Source of the DNA: Candidatus Woesearchaeota archaeon
Lineage (GTDB): Archaea; Nanobdellota; Nanobdellia; SCGC-AAA011-G17; GW2011-AR17
Length of the DNA stretch: 44,681 nt
Direction: 5' to 3'
NCBI GenBank assembly: GCA_016235495.1
Contig: JACRKH010000060.1
Location: forward strand, 1-44,681
The notes below the pieces were generated by a model. It ran no database searches and was not told the origin of the DNA. It worked only from the letters and a program-made list of their open reading frames with translations. Positions 7,084 to 15,702 of this stretch are shown piece by piece. Both the position numbers and the translations under genes were made by a program. Each line of letters starts with the position of its first letter. Within the stretch, counting starts at the first letter, position 1.

Positions 7084-7338
7084 ATGAAAGAAGAGATGAA
7101 GAAAAAAGAATTCCCCATTAAAGGCTGGAAATGGATTTTTTATATCATTGGCTGGCTCGGTGTTCTCAATGTTGCATTCTGGATATACCAGGTAGTTGCC
7201 TATGCACTCTATAACTCAGAAGATAAATTTTTTACCAATCACTTTCACAGAAGAGTATTCAATTGGGGAATTCTCATAACAATAACTATAGCCCTAGCAT
7301 TTCTCATCGCAGCTGCCTTTGCCATTTTTGTAGGCTGA
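7084..7338 (+). CDS. Small two-helix membrane protein
   Basis: This 84-residue protein has a basic N-terminus, a first membrane segment at about 18-40 (WIFYIIGWLGVLNVAFWIYQV), a polar His-rich loop (FFTNHFHRRVF), and a second segment at about 60-83. No family is recognised. It stands alone just upstream of nth, with a 39-base gap, possibly in one transcript. Confidence 0.6.
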   Translation: MKEEMKKKEFPIKGWKWIFYIIGWLGVLNVAFWIYQVVAYALYNSEDKFFTNHFHRRVFNWGILITITIALAFLIAAAFAIFVG

Positions 7339-7377
7339 TACAAAACTCTTAAGAACTCTTTTTCATTTCTTTTTGAC

Positions 7378-8034
7378 ATGAACACAGAAACCCTCCTCAA
7401 AGTGTACAACATTCTCGAGAAAGAAGTAAAGAATTACAAAGTGCCTATTATCACATTAATAGCACAGACAAAAAAAGATCCCTACAGAGTATTGATAGGC
7501 ACAGTACTTTCATTACGAACAAAAGATGAAGTCACAGCAAAGGCATGTGAGAGATTGTTTGCACAAGCAGACACTCCTGAGAAAATGATAAAATTATCAG
7601 AAGCAGAAATTGAAAAACTCATCTACCCCACTGGCTTCTACAAAACCAAAGCAAAGAACATAAAGATTATTTCTCAAAAACTAATTAATGAATATAACTC
7701 TAAAGTTCCAGACGAAATTGATACACTATTGACATTTCCAAATGTAGGAAGGAAGACTGCAAACTTAGTAGTCATTGAGGGTTATGACAAACCAGGAGTT
7801 TGTGTAGATGTACACAACTGGCGAATTTTAAATAGATTAGGCTATCTCAAAGCAAAAAATCCGGAAGAAACAGAATTCGCAATACGAAAAAAACTTCCAC
7901 AAAAGTATTGGAACAAACTCAATTACATCCTCGTCGCATTTGGCCAGAATACCTGTGTTCCAGTATCACCCCTTTGTTCAAAATGTCCTGTCTACAAATA
8001 CTGTGAAAGAAAAGGCGTGAAAACGCAGAGATAG
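7378..8034 (+). CDS. nth: Endonuclease III (base-excision DNA glycosylase/AP lyase)
   Basis: The 218-residue protein removes oxidised pyrimidines and nicks the abasic site. It has the helix-hairpin-helix (FPNVGRKTANLV, about 120-131) with the lyase lysine K126, the catalytic Asp at D144 (VCVDVHNWRILNRLG), and the C-terminal 4Fe-4S cluster C193-x6-C200-x2-C203-x5-C209. Length and motifs are complete. A second HhH-GPD protein of a different family is encoded at 30183-30812. Confidence 0.95.
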   Translation: MNTETLLKVYNILEKEVKNYKVPIITLIAQTKKDPYRVLIGTVLSLRTKDEVTAKACERLFAQADTPEKMIKLSEAEIEKLIYPTGFYKTKAKNIKIISQKLINEYNSKVPDEIDTLLTFPNVGRKTANLVVIEGYDKPGVCVDVHNWRILNRLGYLKAKNPEETEFAIRKKLPQKYWNKLNYILVAFGQNTCVPVSPLCSKCPVYKYCERKGVKTQR

Positions 8035-8624
8035 CTAAAAATAAAGTTTCTTCTTTCTCTGCACAGCATGCTCCAAAGCAGGTCGCATTTTTCTCCCTGT
8101 CCTCCAGAGCCAGCCTTTCTCATACGTATTGCATGCAGGAAGCACTTCTCTGCTCACATGATACGCAACATCTTGTCCTAACACTCGTGGCACAGAAAGA
8201 ATACCAGAGAATAATCCATCTTTTCCTCCATGAGCACCATCCAAACATTTCACAAAGCCAGGAATATAATCCCAGAATAAAGAGTGCCATTTGTATATTT
8301 TTCAACACGAAGCAAGTCATCAATCACTTCAGGAAAAGCAGTTCTTCTTTTTGTTCTCGTTCGGTACCACTGCCAATGCTCCCAGACAAGAGAGGAAAAA
8401 TGAGCTCCTCCAACTTCACCAGAAGTATACAATGGCCCTTTTTTTCCTCCAATACTGTGTACAAGCACATCGGAGAATATTCCTAGAATTTCTAAACTCT
8501 CTCGAGGAAAATAAAACTCCCCTTGTTCTGGTCGGGTAGAACAATACAGCACTGCAGACACAAAATCTTTTTTATCCATAAAAAAGCATATTTCCATCTC
8601 TTTAAAAGATTTTAGCAAGTCCAT
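8035..8624 (-). pseudogene. Unknown protein interrupted by a one-base frameshift
   Basis: The coding signal begins at ATG 8624 (MDLLKSFKEMEICFF) and runs in one frame to about base 8290, where that frame soon stops at TGA 8250-8252. The neighbouring frame then continues at once with sensible protein (WDYIPGFVKCLDGAHGGKDG to PALEHAVQRKKK) and stops at 8035. The two parts join by a -1 shift near GTTGAAAAATATAC (about 8300). The whole would be about 195 residues, rich in G, W and H, with no recognised domain. Either the gene is freshly broken, the assembly lacks a base in the A run, or recoding occurs; no canonical slippery heptamer is in frame here. It diverges from the YdcF-like gene. Confidence 0.6.
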
Positions 8625-8657
8625 AACACTTATAACTTCTTTTAACTTTCCTTCAGC

Positions 8658-9227
8658 GTGCAAAAAGACTGTATTTTGATACTTGGAGCAGGGCTCACGG
8701 CAAGTGGAGAACTCACTGCAATAGGGAAGTCCCGAGTGGAAAAAGGACTGGACTGCTACAAGAAAGCCTTGGCTTCTCGTATACTTCTTTGTGGAGGCAA
8801 TCATGCAAGACTGCAAATAAAACCCCCCAAGACAGAAGCCCAGGCAATGTTTGACTACCTTATACAAGAAGGCATATCCATACAGCACCTCTACAAAGAA
8901 GAAAATTCACAGGAAACATTGGGCAATGCATTCTTTGCAAAAAAATTTTTAGAAAAGCAGGGCTGGAAAAATATTATTATTATCACTTCAAATTTTCATG
9001 TTGCACGCACACAATACCTCTTCAAAAAAGTATTTGGGGCAACAGAATATAATATAGAAATAATTCCTTCATTAACATTTCTCAGCCCAGAAGAAATCTT
9101 GCAAAGGATAGAATCAGAAGCAGAAAAAATCCAGGAATCAAAACGCCAGCTGAGTCACATTGAAAATGGAGACAGCAAAGCAATTCAAGAAATAATTTCT
9201 CAGCTCCCACAATATAAAAAACTATAA
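8658..9227 (+). CDS. YdcF/SanA-like DUF218 protein
   Basis: The 189-residue protein starts with a Rossmann-type strand and turn (CILILGAGLTASGELTAIGKSRVEKG), then LLCGGNHAR, the acidic cluster NSQETLGNA, and the late motif IITSNFHVARTQYLFKK, the diagnostic layout of DUF218 (YdcF, SanA, ElyC). Bacterial members act in envelope metabolism and YdcF binds SAM, but no reaction is established for the archaeal proteins. It has no N-terminal membrane segment, unlike SanA. The start is GTG at 8658, 33 bases from the divergent broken gene. Confidence 0.8.
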   Translation: MQKDCILILGAGLTASGELTAIGKSRVEKGLDCYKKALASRILLCGGNHARLQIKPPKTEAQAMFDYLIQEGISIQHLYKEENSQETLGNAFFAKKFLEKQGWKNIIIITSNFHVARTQYLFKKVFGATEYNIEIIPSLTFLSPEEILQRIESEAEKIQESKRQLSHIENGDSKAIQEIISQLPQYKKL

Positions 9228-9251
9228 AAAGAAAAGAAGAATCCTAAGCAT

Positions 9252-9602
9252 ATGCAAATCATCAGCAGAGAAGAACTAAAAAAAGCTATTGATCATAAAG
9301 AGAATTATGTACTCATTGATGTGCGTCAGCCTGAAGAATTAAGTTATGGTATCATTCCTACTGCACACAATATTCCTCTTCCTGAACTCCCAGCAGCACT
9401 AAGCATGGATGAGACTTCATTTGAAAAGAAATACCACTTCAAGAAGCCGGCAAAACAAGACAATATTGTATTCTATTGCCGCTCAGGAGGAAGAGCAGCA
9501 CAAGCCACACACTTTGCAGAGCATCAAGGCTACCATGCAAAGAATTATGCTGGCTCCATTTTAGACTGGTCAGAGATTGACAAGAATGTACATGTGTATT
9601 AG
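9252..9602 (+). CDS. Single-domain rhodanese sulfurtransferase
   Basis: The 116-residue protein has the rhodanese fold: VLIDVRQPEEL at 20-30, AHNIPLPEL, and the active-site loop C76-R-S-G-G-R (FYCRSGGRAA), ending in YAGSILDW. The cysteine carries persulfide sulfur for transfer to thiols, cyanide or tRNA/cofactor pathways. It follows the YdcF-like gene by 24 bases and is probably in the same transcript. The partner cannot be told from context. Confidence 0.9.
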   Translation: MQIISREELKKAIDHKENYVLIDVRQPEELSYGIIPTAHNIPLPELPAALSMDETSFEKKYHFKKPAKQDNIVFYCRSGGRAAQATHFAEHQGYHAKNYAGSILDWSEIDKNVHVY

Positions 9603-9641
9603 TACAAAAACTATATAAATCAATAAAGTCAATAAAGAAAT

Positions 9642-9881
9642 ATGTTTATCCTTGCATCACTCATGTTCTTCATGATGTTCATTTTTATCATTCTTGGAGT
9701 GCTTACATTAATATTCTGGATTTGGATGTTTGCTGATGCAATAAAGAAAAAAGACACGGCATGGATAATACTTTTGATCATAGCATTATTTACAGGTTTC
9801 TTCGCATTAGTCTTTGCGCTCATCTATTACTTTACCCTATACAAGAAAAATCCTAGATTGCATAAAAGAAGAAAGAAATAA
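9642..9881 (+). CDS. Small two-helix membrane protein (PLDc_N-like layout)
   Basis: The 79-residue protein has two membrane segments (about 5-32 and 42-66) separated by DAIKKKDTAWI, with a very basic tail (LYKKNPRLHKRRKK). The spacing of WIWMFADAIKKKD and W-x-I-L is like the small PLDc_N/phospholipase D N-terminal membrane proteins. No enzymatic residue is visible. It follows the rhodanese gene by 39 bases. Confidence 0.6.
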   Translation: MFILASLMFFMMFIFIILGVLTLIFWIWMFADAIKKKDTAWIILLIIALFTGFFALVFALIYYFTLYKKNPRLHKRRKK

Positions 9882-9913
9882 CTATTTAAAGAGAGCTTTT
9901 TCCCAATCCTAGC

Positions 9914-10360
9914 ATGAAAGAATGTATCATCCCATGTAACTCTGCACTTGCAATCATGGATCGCGCACTGAAAGCAAAGGCTCTCAAGCCAAACTATCTT
10001 CTTGTGAAATATTATGATACCATAACCAGAGAAAAAAGGGAAGGTATTCTCCTCGAAAGTATAGATGGCTTTCCACTAAGCTGTGCACAAGAGCATCTCC
10101 CTTTTCTAGGTATCCTTGGATTCGTCAACGGCAAAGAACCAGCAGAAGGAACAATCCCTCTTCATGAAGTTTTACCAAAAGAAAATGATGAACTTGCCTT
10201 GGCATACATTATCGAAGGGGTCTACAAAGGAAACTTTGGAGAAGCGAACCCGCAAGGTTGCCAAACAATTCTTCAGAATCACAAAGTAAAGAAAACAGAC
10301 CTTGAAGAAAAAGAATATACCCTTCAAGTGCAAACAAAGCCATTACTTTCTAAAGAATAG
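9914..10360 (+). CDS. Protein of unknown function (148 aa)
   Basis: This is a soluble alpha/beta protein. It opens KECIIPCNSALAIMDRALKAKALKPNY on two separate stretches and shows a tyrosine-rich strand (YLLVKYYD), then FPLSCAQEHLPFLGILGF and a C-terminal strand (YTLQVQTKPLL). Three or four cysteines are scattered without a CxxC pattern. No family is recognised. It converges on the next gene with an 11-base overlap, so the two 3' ends are antisense. Confidence 0.6.
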   Translation: MKECIIPCNSALAIMDRALKAKALKPNYLLVKYYDTITREKREGILLESIDGFPLSCAQEHLPFLGILGFVNGKEPAEGTIPLHEVLPKENDELALAYIIEGVYKGNFGEANPQGCQTILQNHKVKKTDLEEKEYTLQVQTKPLLSKE

Positions 10361-10769
10361 CTCTCTTCTTTCGAGCTTCCTTATCATCTGGCTCATGCAA
10401 TTTATGCGTTTCTTCCTGCCATGCATATAAATCTGCATTATTTTGTGTATTTGTAGTATAATCACCACCAAACTGCCCGCCAGCCCCATACTCTTTTTGT
10501 TCCTGCACTGCAGGCTTGAAACTTTCTGCGTAGGCAGCCACTTGATTTTCTAAGGGATTGTTTTTCTCCCTTTCTTTTCTCAGCACCTCAGATTCATCTT
10601 TTATTTTTTGTTCAATAGCTATAGACTTTAGAATAACTTTCTGCTCTTCCTCAGCAGCAGCTTCAGGAGCATCCTCATTATCCTCTCCACTCTTCGGAGT
10701 CTCTTCCTTCTCCTCTAAAAGCCTCCTCAGGAGCTCTTTCTCATCCAGTGGTCTTGCTGAAAAATCCAT
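10350..10769 (-). CDS. Charged, probably disordered protein of unknown function
   Basis: Of 139 residues, roughly the first 80 are dominated by E, K and A (LLRRLLEEKEETPKSGED, then an EAAAEEEQK run), predicting coiled coil or disorder. A central part is G/N/Q-rich (YGAGGQFGGDYTTNTQNN), followed by a short charged tail. There is no catalytic motif, signal peptide or membrane segment. It overlaps the convergent gene by 11 bases. It may be a scaffold or nucleic-acid-associated protein; this is inference. Confidence 0.6.
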   Translation of the reverse strand: MDFSARPLDEKELLRRLLEEKEETPKSGEDNEDAPEAAAEEEQKVILKSIAIEQKIKDESEVLRKEREKNNPLENQVAAYAESFKPAVQEQKEYGAGGQFGGDYTTNTQNNADLYAWQEETHKLHEPDDKEARKKRAIL

Positions 10770-10799
10770 GCTTATATAGTGTCACCCAGCCTTAAAAAG

Positions 10800-11078
10800 C
10801 TATTCCCACTGGCATTTTCCTGAGAAACAGCCGCAGGAGACTCCAGCAGCCTGAGCATCATAACAATCCCTATATTCGCAGGTGCTCACAGAGGGCTCAG
10901 CAGAAGCGGACTGGCATATTTGCGAGGAGCAGCCCCCCACAGCACAGTCGCTATTCCGACTGCAGTCAGCCAGAGAAGAAGTCCCGCAGAATGCAGAACT
11001 ATTTTTTTCTTCAACAACAGCAGGGCTGCTGCATGCCACAAGAAAAATACCCAGAAAAAGAAACAACAAGTTTTTCAT
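10800..11078 (-). CDS. Exported lipoprotein with an eight-cysteine-cluster domain
   Basis: From ATG 11078 the 92-residue protein opens with a signal sequence and lipobox (KNLLFLFLGIFLVACSS; Cys at the cleavage point). The mature part holds ten cysteines in the order of archaeal eight-cysteine-cluster proteins: DCSRNSDCAVGGCSSQIC, TCEYRDC, and CGCFSGKCQW near the end. It should be anchored outside the membrane and be disulfide bonded or metal binding. An in-frame ATG seven codons upstream exists but would spoil the signal peptide. The VKOR gene at 6387-6809 is the likely oxidant supplier. Confidence 0.8.
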   Translation of the reverse strand: MKNLLFLFLGIFLVACSSPAVVEEKNSSAFCGTSSLADCSRNSDCAVGGCSSQICQSASAEPSVSTCEYRDCYDAQAAGVSCGCFSGKCQWE

Positions 11079-11150
11079 ACGAATACTAACCTTTACCACT
11101 TAATAAAATTTGTGGGAAACAATTAAATAGCATGAAAAGAATGTCTAACT

Positions 11151-11594
11151 ATGAAAAGAGTCATGCTCAAAAGCAAAGATCTCAACAAACTTCTTGAAGA
11201 ATATCATTTTGAAGCAAAAAAGAAAGATATAGTAGAATGTGTGGAAAACAAAGTCATACTTATCAATAAAATCCCTTCATTTTTCTACTATGAAAAGAAG
11301 CTTATCCCAACAGTAAGAATGCTTGCACAAAAAAGTCTCTTAAAAGAAATAATAGTAGACATGGGTGCAGTAAAATTTGTTATTGGAGGAGCAGACATCA
11401 TGCGCCCTGGGATAATAGAAATGGACTCAGAAATCAAAGAAGGAGAAGCCGTAGTCATTCTCGATGCAAACAATAAGAAACCTTTGGCAGTAGGTATCGC
11501 ACTCTTTGACGGAAAGACAATGCAATCCATGAGTTCAGGAAAAGTAATAAAGAATATCCATCAAGTGGGTGATGAAATCTGGAAAACTATTTAG
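11151..11594 (+). CDS. Archaeal PUA-domain RNA-binding protein (Tma20/MCT-1-like)
   Basis: The 147-residue protein has a DUF1947-type N-terminal half (about 1-68) and a PUA domain (about 72-147) with GADIMRPGI, EAVVILDANNKKPLAVGIA, and the ending SSGKVIKNIHQVGDEIW. This matches COG2016, archaeal relatives of eukaryotic MCT-1/Tma20, which bind the small ribosomal subunit and act in initiation or recycling. It overlaps the stop of the convergent HD gene by 4 bases. Confidence 0.85.
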   Translation: MKRVMLKSKDLNKLLEEYHFEAKKKDIVECVENKVILINKIPSFFYYEKKLIPTVRMLAQKSLLKEIIVDMGAVKFVIGGADIMRPGIIEMDSEIKEGEAVVILDANNKKPLAVGIALFDGKTMQSMSSGKVIKNIHQVGDEIWKTI

Positions 11595-12373
11595 TCAAAA
11601 GAAATAGGATTTGCCTTTTCCTTCGCTGTAACTAAGTATGCCAATCCTTCTTCACCAAATCTTCCCTCAACACTTCTCCTCCAGAATTCATAAGGATAAT
11701 ATCCTGTGTCTTGATGTATTGAATCGCTAGTATGAGGATTTCCATGAATGAGAATACGCGCAAGATTTTGTCTTGTAGGAAGAATTTTTGTTTCCATAAG
11801 TGAAGCAAGATGTTCATGCTCTTGGATAAATCGTTGTATTCTTTCAACATAGGTGTTTGCAGCTTCCAAAAAGTGTGGATTTCCTGCATAGACTTCGTGT
11901 AGAGCCTCACCAAAACCATCTAATTTATCTGCAAAGGCGACCAATTGTGCTTCAGCTTTTTTTTGTTCACAAGCCAGAAAAAGAAGATGTCCATAAACAA
12001 AACCATTGATACTGCCTTGATTATATCTCTGAGATAAGCTAAAGATTTCTCTTTTTCTCTCCATTTGCAAAGCAGAAATTTCTTCTAAAGAAAGTCGTTC
12101 TTTATGCTTAGAAGTCTCCTCACCCTTTATCATCTCTGTATCATCATGGATAACAGCAATCGCTCGAGCAAGAGAGACATTGAGAGGCAGAGGATAGTCG
12201 CTTTGAAGAAGAGGAAGAAGATCATCAACAAGACCCAATACTTTTCGAGTATGAAAAAGAACATTTGTTCTATAAATCATGGGGCTCTTGCCATGGAACC
12301 TTTTCAGACCGCCAAGAATAGCCTCTCTTTGACCACAGTTCTGTACTTCAACAGAAGGATATGCATTCATCAA
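11591..12373 (-). CDS. HD-superfamily hydrolase (YfbR/HD_3-like)
   Basis: The 260-residue, mainly helical protein shows the metal-binding HD pattern: H41 (FHTRKVL), H76-D77 (AVIHDDTEMI), and the distal aspartates in FADKLDGFGE (D149/D152). HD hydrolases of the YfbR group dephosphorylate nucleoside monophosphates; others cut cyclic or polyphosphorylated nucleotides. The C-terminal 60 residues (GYYPYEFWRRSVEGRF) are outside the core and unrecognised. The substrate cannot be assigned. Confidence 0.75.
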   Translation of the reverse strand: MMNAYPSVEVQNCGQREAILGGLKRFHGKSPMIYRTNVLFHTRKVLGLVDDLLPLLQSDYPLPLNVSLARAIAVIHDDTEMIKGEETSKHKERLSLEEISALQMERKREIFSLSQRYNQGSINGFVYGHLLFLACEQKKAEAQLVAFADKLDGFGEALHEVYAGNPHFLEAANTYVERIQRFIQEHEHLASLMETKILPTRQNLARILIHGNPHTSDSIHQDTGYYPYEFWRRSVEGRFGEEGLAYLVTAKEKANPISFD

Positions 12374-12462
12374 GCAAACAAAAAAGAACTGCCTTAAAAA
12401 ACTTTCCTTTTTAAAGACACTGAGGAGAAAGTATAAAAACAGAAGTATATGCCAAAGTATCT

Positions 12463-14562
12463 ATGTGCAGCATCATTGGAGCAATACAAAGCAGAGAAGC
12501 ATTTACATTTGTTCAGCAAGGACTATCTATAATGCACGAACGAGGAAGGGATGCATCAGCATACTTCGACGGGAAAATGCATTACGCGCAAAATCCCATT
12601 ACACTTCCCCCCTCTACTGCAGAAACTATTATAGGCCATGGCCTGCATGCAATAGTCAGCACATTGCCACAACCTTTGCAGGAAGCAAATGCAGTCTTCG
12701 CAGCAAACTGTGAAATCTACAACTGGAAAGAGCTCGCAAAAGAGCACAAACTCACTGTACGCAACGATGCAGAACTGCTTTTCAAACTGCTTCAGAAGGA
12801 AGGAATAGAAAAAACACTTCCCAAAATTCGAGGAGTCTATGCTTTTGTCTACCTTCAGAACAATACTCTCTACCTTGTAAGAGACATTCTTGGAATCAAA
12901 CCATTATTTTACGAGAAAAAGAATGGATTTCGTTTTGCATCAGAAAAAAAAGTACTTTCTTTAACAGCAACAGAACTCAATCCAAGAACAATACTGGCAT
13001 ATAACCTGAAAACAAAAAAACTTTCAACAAAAAAACGCCCTTTCTTTGCACTCAAACCTTTGCTCACAAAAGATATTCTGAATCAAGTAGAGAAGAAATT
13101 AAAAGAAGCAGTGATGATAAGAATACCTGAACAAAAATTCGCATTGCTTTTCTCTGGAGGTTTAGACTCAGTCCTCATTGCAAAATATCTCCAGGAATCT
13201 GGAAAAGATTTCACCTGTTACACCGCAGCAACGGATGAAAAAAGTCCTGACCTTCTCGCAGCAAAAGCAGCTGCAAAAGAAATGAAATTAAAACTAAAAT
13301 ATACACTCATTTCCAAAGAAGAGACAAAAAAATATCTTCAGAAGATTATCCCTCTCATCGAAGACAACAATGTTGTCAAAGTTGGAGTAGCACTTCCATT
13401 ATATATTGCTGCAGAACAAGCACAGAAGGATGCTAATAAAGTTATTTTCTCAGGCTCAGGTGCAGATGAACTCTTTGCAGGCTACCATCGCTACAAAGCA
13501 AGCGCTCTAGACAAGCTCAACAAAGACTGCTATTCTGATATTCTCAAAATATACGAAAGAAATTGTTACAGGGATGATGTTATTACGATGAACAATAATT
13601 TGGAGCTTCGCGTCCCATTCCTTGATAAAGAACTTGTTGCTTTGACATTGCGTATTCCTCCTGAATGGAAACTGCATGAAGGAACAGAAAAATATATTCT
13701 GAGAGAAATAGCAAAACAGAAAGGGATTCCAACACAGTTTGCAGAGAGAAAAAAAGTAGCAGCACAGTATGGTTCTGGCTTTGATAAAATTCTTGAAAAA
13801 TTAGCAAAGGAAGAAAAGAAAAACAAATCAGCATACCTTGCACAGTTCTCCTCAGTAAAAAATCTAAAGCTAGGAGCACTCATCAGCGGTGGAAAAGACA
13901 GTCTGCTTGCAGCATACATTATGAAGCAGCAAAACTACGAACTCTCCTGTCTCATCACCATAAAAAGTAAGAACACTGCGTCCTATATGTTTCATACTCC
14001 AAATATTCATCTTGCAGAACTCCAAGCAGAAGCAATGCAAGTACCAATTATTATTCAGGAGACAAAAGGAAACAAAGAAGGAGAGCTAAAAGATTTAGAG
14101 AAAGCATTGAAAGAAGCAAAGAAGAAATATAAGATTGAAGGAGTTATTTCTGGAGCACTCTATTCTAATTATCAGCGAGAAAGAATAGAAAGAATTGCAG
14201 ATAAATTAGGATTAAAGATCTTTTCTCCATTATGGCACATGGATCAGGAAAAAGAACTACAACAGCTCTTAGATCTAAAATTCCATTTCATACTCAGTGC
14301 AGTAGCAGCAGAAGGGCTAAATCACTCCTGGCTAGGAAGAGAGATAACAAAGAAAGACTTAGAAAATTTAAAAGAATTAAATAAGAAATATGGCATAAAT
14401 ATTGCCGGTGAGGGAGGGGAATATGAGTCCCTCGTTTTAAATTGTCCACTCTTTCATAAAAAAGTTCAAATTAAGGATGCAGAAATAATAATGGAGAATG
14501 AAAACACTGGGGTGTATAAAATTAAGAAAGCAGCGTTAAGTTTAAATAGATGCTTTACATAG
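12463..14562 (+). CDS. Glutamine-dependent asparagine synthetase fused to a Dph6-type diphthine-ammonia ligase
   Basis: This is a 699-residue three-part enzyme. Residues 2-190 are a class II glutaminase: Cys2 would be exposed after Met removal, with ANCEIYNW and LVRDILGIKPL. Residues 200-460 are the AsnB synthetase domain with the ATP-PPase loop FSGGLDS (about 230-236), SGSGADELFAGYHRYK, and LELRVPFLD. Residues 470-699 are a second ATP-PPase of the Dph6/DUF71 family: LISGGKDSLLAAY (about 474), GVISGALYSNYQRERIE, AAEGLNHSWLGR and GEGGEYESLVLNCPLF. Dph6 makes the last amide of diphthamide on elongation factor 2 with ATP and ammonia. The fusion suggests glutamine-derived ammonia is fed to both sites. 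Confidence 0.9.
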   Translation: MCSIIGAIQSREAFTFVQQGLSIMHERGRDASAYFDGKMHYAQNPITLPPSTAETIIGHGLHAIVSTLPQPLQEANAVFAANCEIYNWKELAKEHKLTVRNDAELLFKLLQKEGIEKTLPKIRGVYAFVYLQNNTLYLVRDILGIKPLFYEKKNGFRFASEKKVLSLTATELNPRTILAYNLKTKKLSTKKRPFFALKPLLTKDILNQVEKKLKEAVMIRIPEQKFALLFSGGLDSVLIAKYLQESGKDFTCYTAATDEKSPDLLAAKAAAKEMKLKLKYTLISKEETKKYLQKIIPLIEDNNVVKVGVALPLYIAAEQAQKDANKVIFSGSGADELFAGYHRYKASALDKLNKDCYSDILKIYERNCYRDDVITMNNNLELRVPFLDKELVALTLRIPPEWKLHEGTEKYILREIAKQKGIPTQFAERKKVAAQYGSGFDKILEKLAKEEKKNKSAYLAQFSSVKNLKLGALISGGKDSLLAAYIMKQQNYELSCLITIKSKNTASYMFHTPNIHLAELQAEAMQVPIIIQETKGNKEGELKDLEKALKEAKKKYKIEGVISGALYSNYQRERIERIADKLGLKIFSPLWHMDQEKELQQLLDLKFHFILSAVAAEGLNHSWLGREITKKDLENLKELNKKYGINIAGEGGEYESLVLNCPLFHKKVQIKDAEIIMENENTGVYKIKKAALSLNRCFT

Positions 14563-14981
14563 CAAAAAGTGTGGTAGCAGGCTCAGTTTATGGGGGTAGA
14601 GACTCAATTGATTCCTATTTGGATATATTGAGACAAAGCTATGCAGGAATAGAAAGGATACTCAGAAGAGTACAAGAACACCAAGAAAGAATAAGAAATT
14701 TCAGTCCTGAGAATGCAATAGAAGATTTCTTACCAAAAGGAAATATTGAAGCAAAAACTGAAGAAACAATTCCTTACACAGAAAAAGGAAATACCAGAGA
14801 ATATCTAGTATCTAACTCAGAAGAATATAAGAGAGCAATAAGAGAAAGTGGTGCTTTCATTCGCGCAAGGGCAATAAGTCATGGTTCTGCAAAGGTTACA
14901 ATAAAGATGAAAGAAAATTCCCAAGATTCTAATATGACAACACAGAGCTATACAATTGAGTTATGGGTAAAAGATTTGTGA
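14550..14981 (+). CDS. Protein of unknown function (143 aa)
   Basis: The frame overlaps the end of the asparagine synthetase fusion by 13 bases and is likely coupled to it. The N-terminal half is helical and basic (YLDILRQSYAGIERILRRVQ); the C-terminal half looks like a strand-rich domain (AKVTIKMKENSQ, SYTIELWVKDL). No motif is recognised. A GTG at 14571 is an alternative start that would avoid the overlap. Confidence 0.55.
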   Translation: MLYIAKSVVAGSVYGGRDSIDSYLDILRQSYAGIERILRRVQEHQERIRNFSPENAIEDFLPKGNIEAKTEETIPYTEKGNTREYLVSNSEEYKRAIRESGAFIRARAISHGSAKVTIKMKENSQDSNMTTQSYTIELWVKDL

Positions 14982-14983
14982 AA

Positions 14984-15289
14984 CTAAAATCGATATAAAC
15001 ACTTCTTTAAATTCACCTTCCCATTCTCAAAAGCAACACCTTCATTTTCTAATAACATTCTTTTCTCTTCAATTTCAATGCCACTCTTTTTTCCTTTAAA
15101 TCCACCTAAAGAACCATTAGAAGCAACAACTCTATGACAGGGTACTTCTGGTGCATAAGGATTTTTTTTCAGTGCTTGGCCTATTGCCTGGTATGCCTTC
15201 GTATGCAAAGCTTTTCCTATCTCCTTGTATGTGCTTACTTTTCCAGAAGGAATTTTTTTACAGAGAGTATAGACTTTTTCCGCAAGCAT
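14984..15289 (-). CDS. ogt: O6-alkylguanine-DNA alkyltransferase, single-domain
   Basis: At 101 residues the protein is only the DNA-binding/active-site domain of MGMT: a helix-turn-helix (KVSTYKEIGKAL) with the recognition segment AYQAIGQALKKNP, the alkyl-acceptor motif PCHRVV (C51), and GGFKGK. It directly removes alkyl groups from guanine O6 in a single-turnover reaction. The N-terminal RNase H-like domain of typical Ogt is absent, as in many small archaeal and alkyltransferase-like forms; the intact Cys argues for a true transferase. Confidence 0.92.
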   Translation of the reverse strand: MLAEKVYTLCKKIPSGKVSTYKEIGKALHTKAYQAIGQALKKNPYAPEVPCHRVVASNGSLGGFKGKKSGIEIEEKRMLLENEGVAFENGKVNLKKCLYRF

Positions 15290-15366
15290 AAGAGGAGAAT
15301 AGTCTTGATAAATAAAAGCTTTTCACTTCCTAAATACTTATAAATTTAAATTCTAAAAAAATAACC

Positions 15367-15702
15367 ATGCAATCAGAAGGAGGAACATATAATCCCTTTG
15401 GAAATCAAAAAGTAGGTCTGCGAGAGAGAGCATACTTAACAGGAATTCTTGGGAGTAATGGCTTCAAACAATACACTTCTCCAGAGCATTCAGGAAAAAT
15501 TCTCCTCGCATATAGGCCTTATAGGAACGAAGATCTTCTTCTGAAAACAGAGGGATGGATTGATATAAAAACGGGAAAAGTCTTCACAACAGGAAAAAAC
15601 CTTGCAGCATTGATGGGTAGGCTAAATGAAAGAACATTTATTCAAGGTCTAGAGAAATCCCTATCGGACAATGGTCAGAACCCTGCACTTCATCCTGAAT
15701 AA
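15367..15702 (+). CDS. Protein of unknown function (111 aa)
   Basis: A small soluble protein, opening EGGTYNPFGNQKVGLRERAY, with a central LLAYRPYRNEDLLLKTEGWI and the strand DIKTGKVFTTGKNLAALMGR. No domain is recognised. Its last 65 bases lie inside the convergent exonuclease III gene, an unusually long 3' overlap; either its true end is real and the overlap is antisense, or only the upstream part matters. A TATA-like stretch near 15335-15345 fits a leaderless start. Confidence 0.5.
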   Translation: MQSEGGTYNPFGNQKVGLRERAYLTGILGSNGFKQYTSPEHSGKILLAYRPYRNEDLLLKTEGWIDIKTGKVFTTGKNLAALMGRLNERTFIQGLEKSLSDNGQNPALHPE

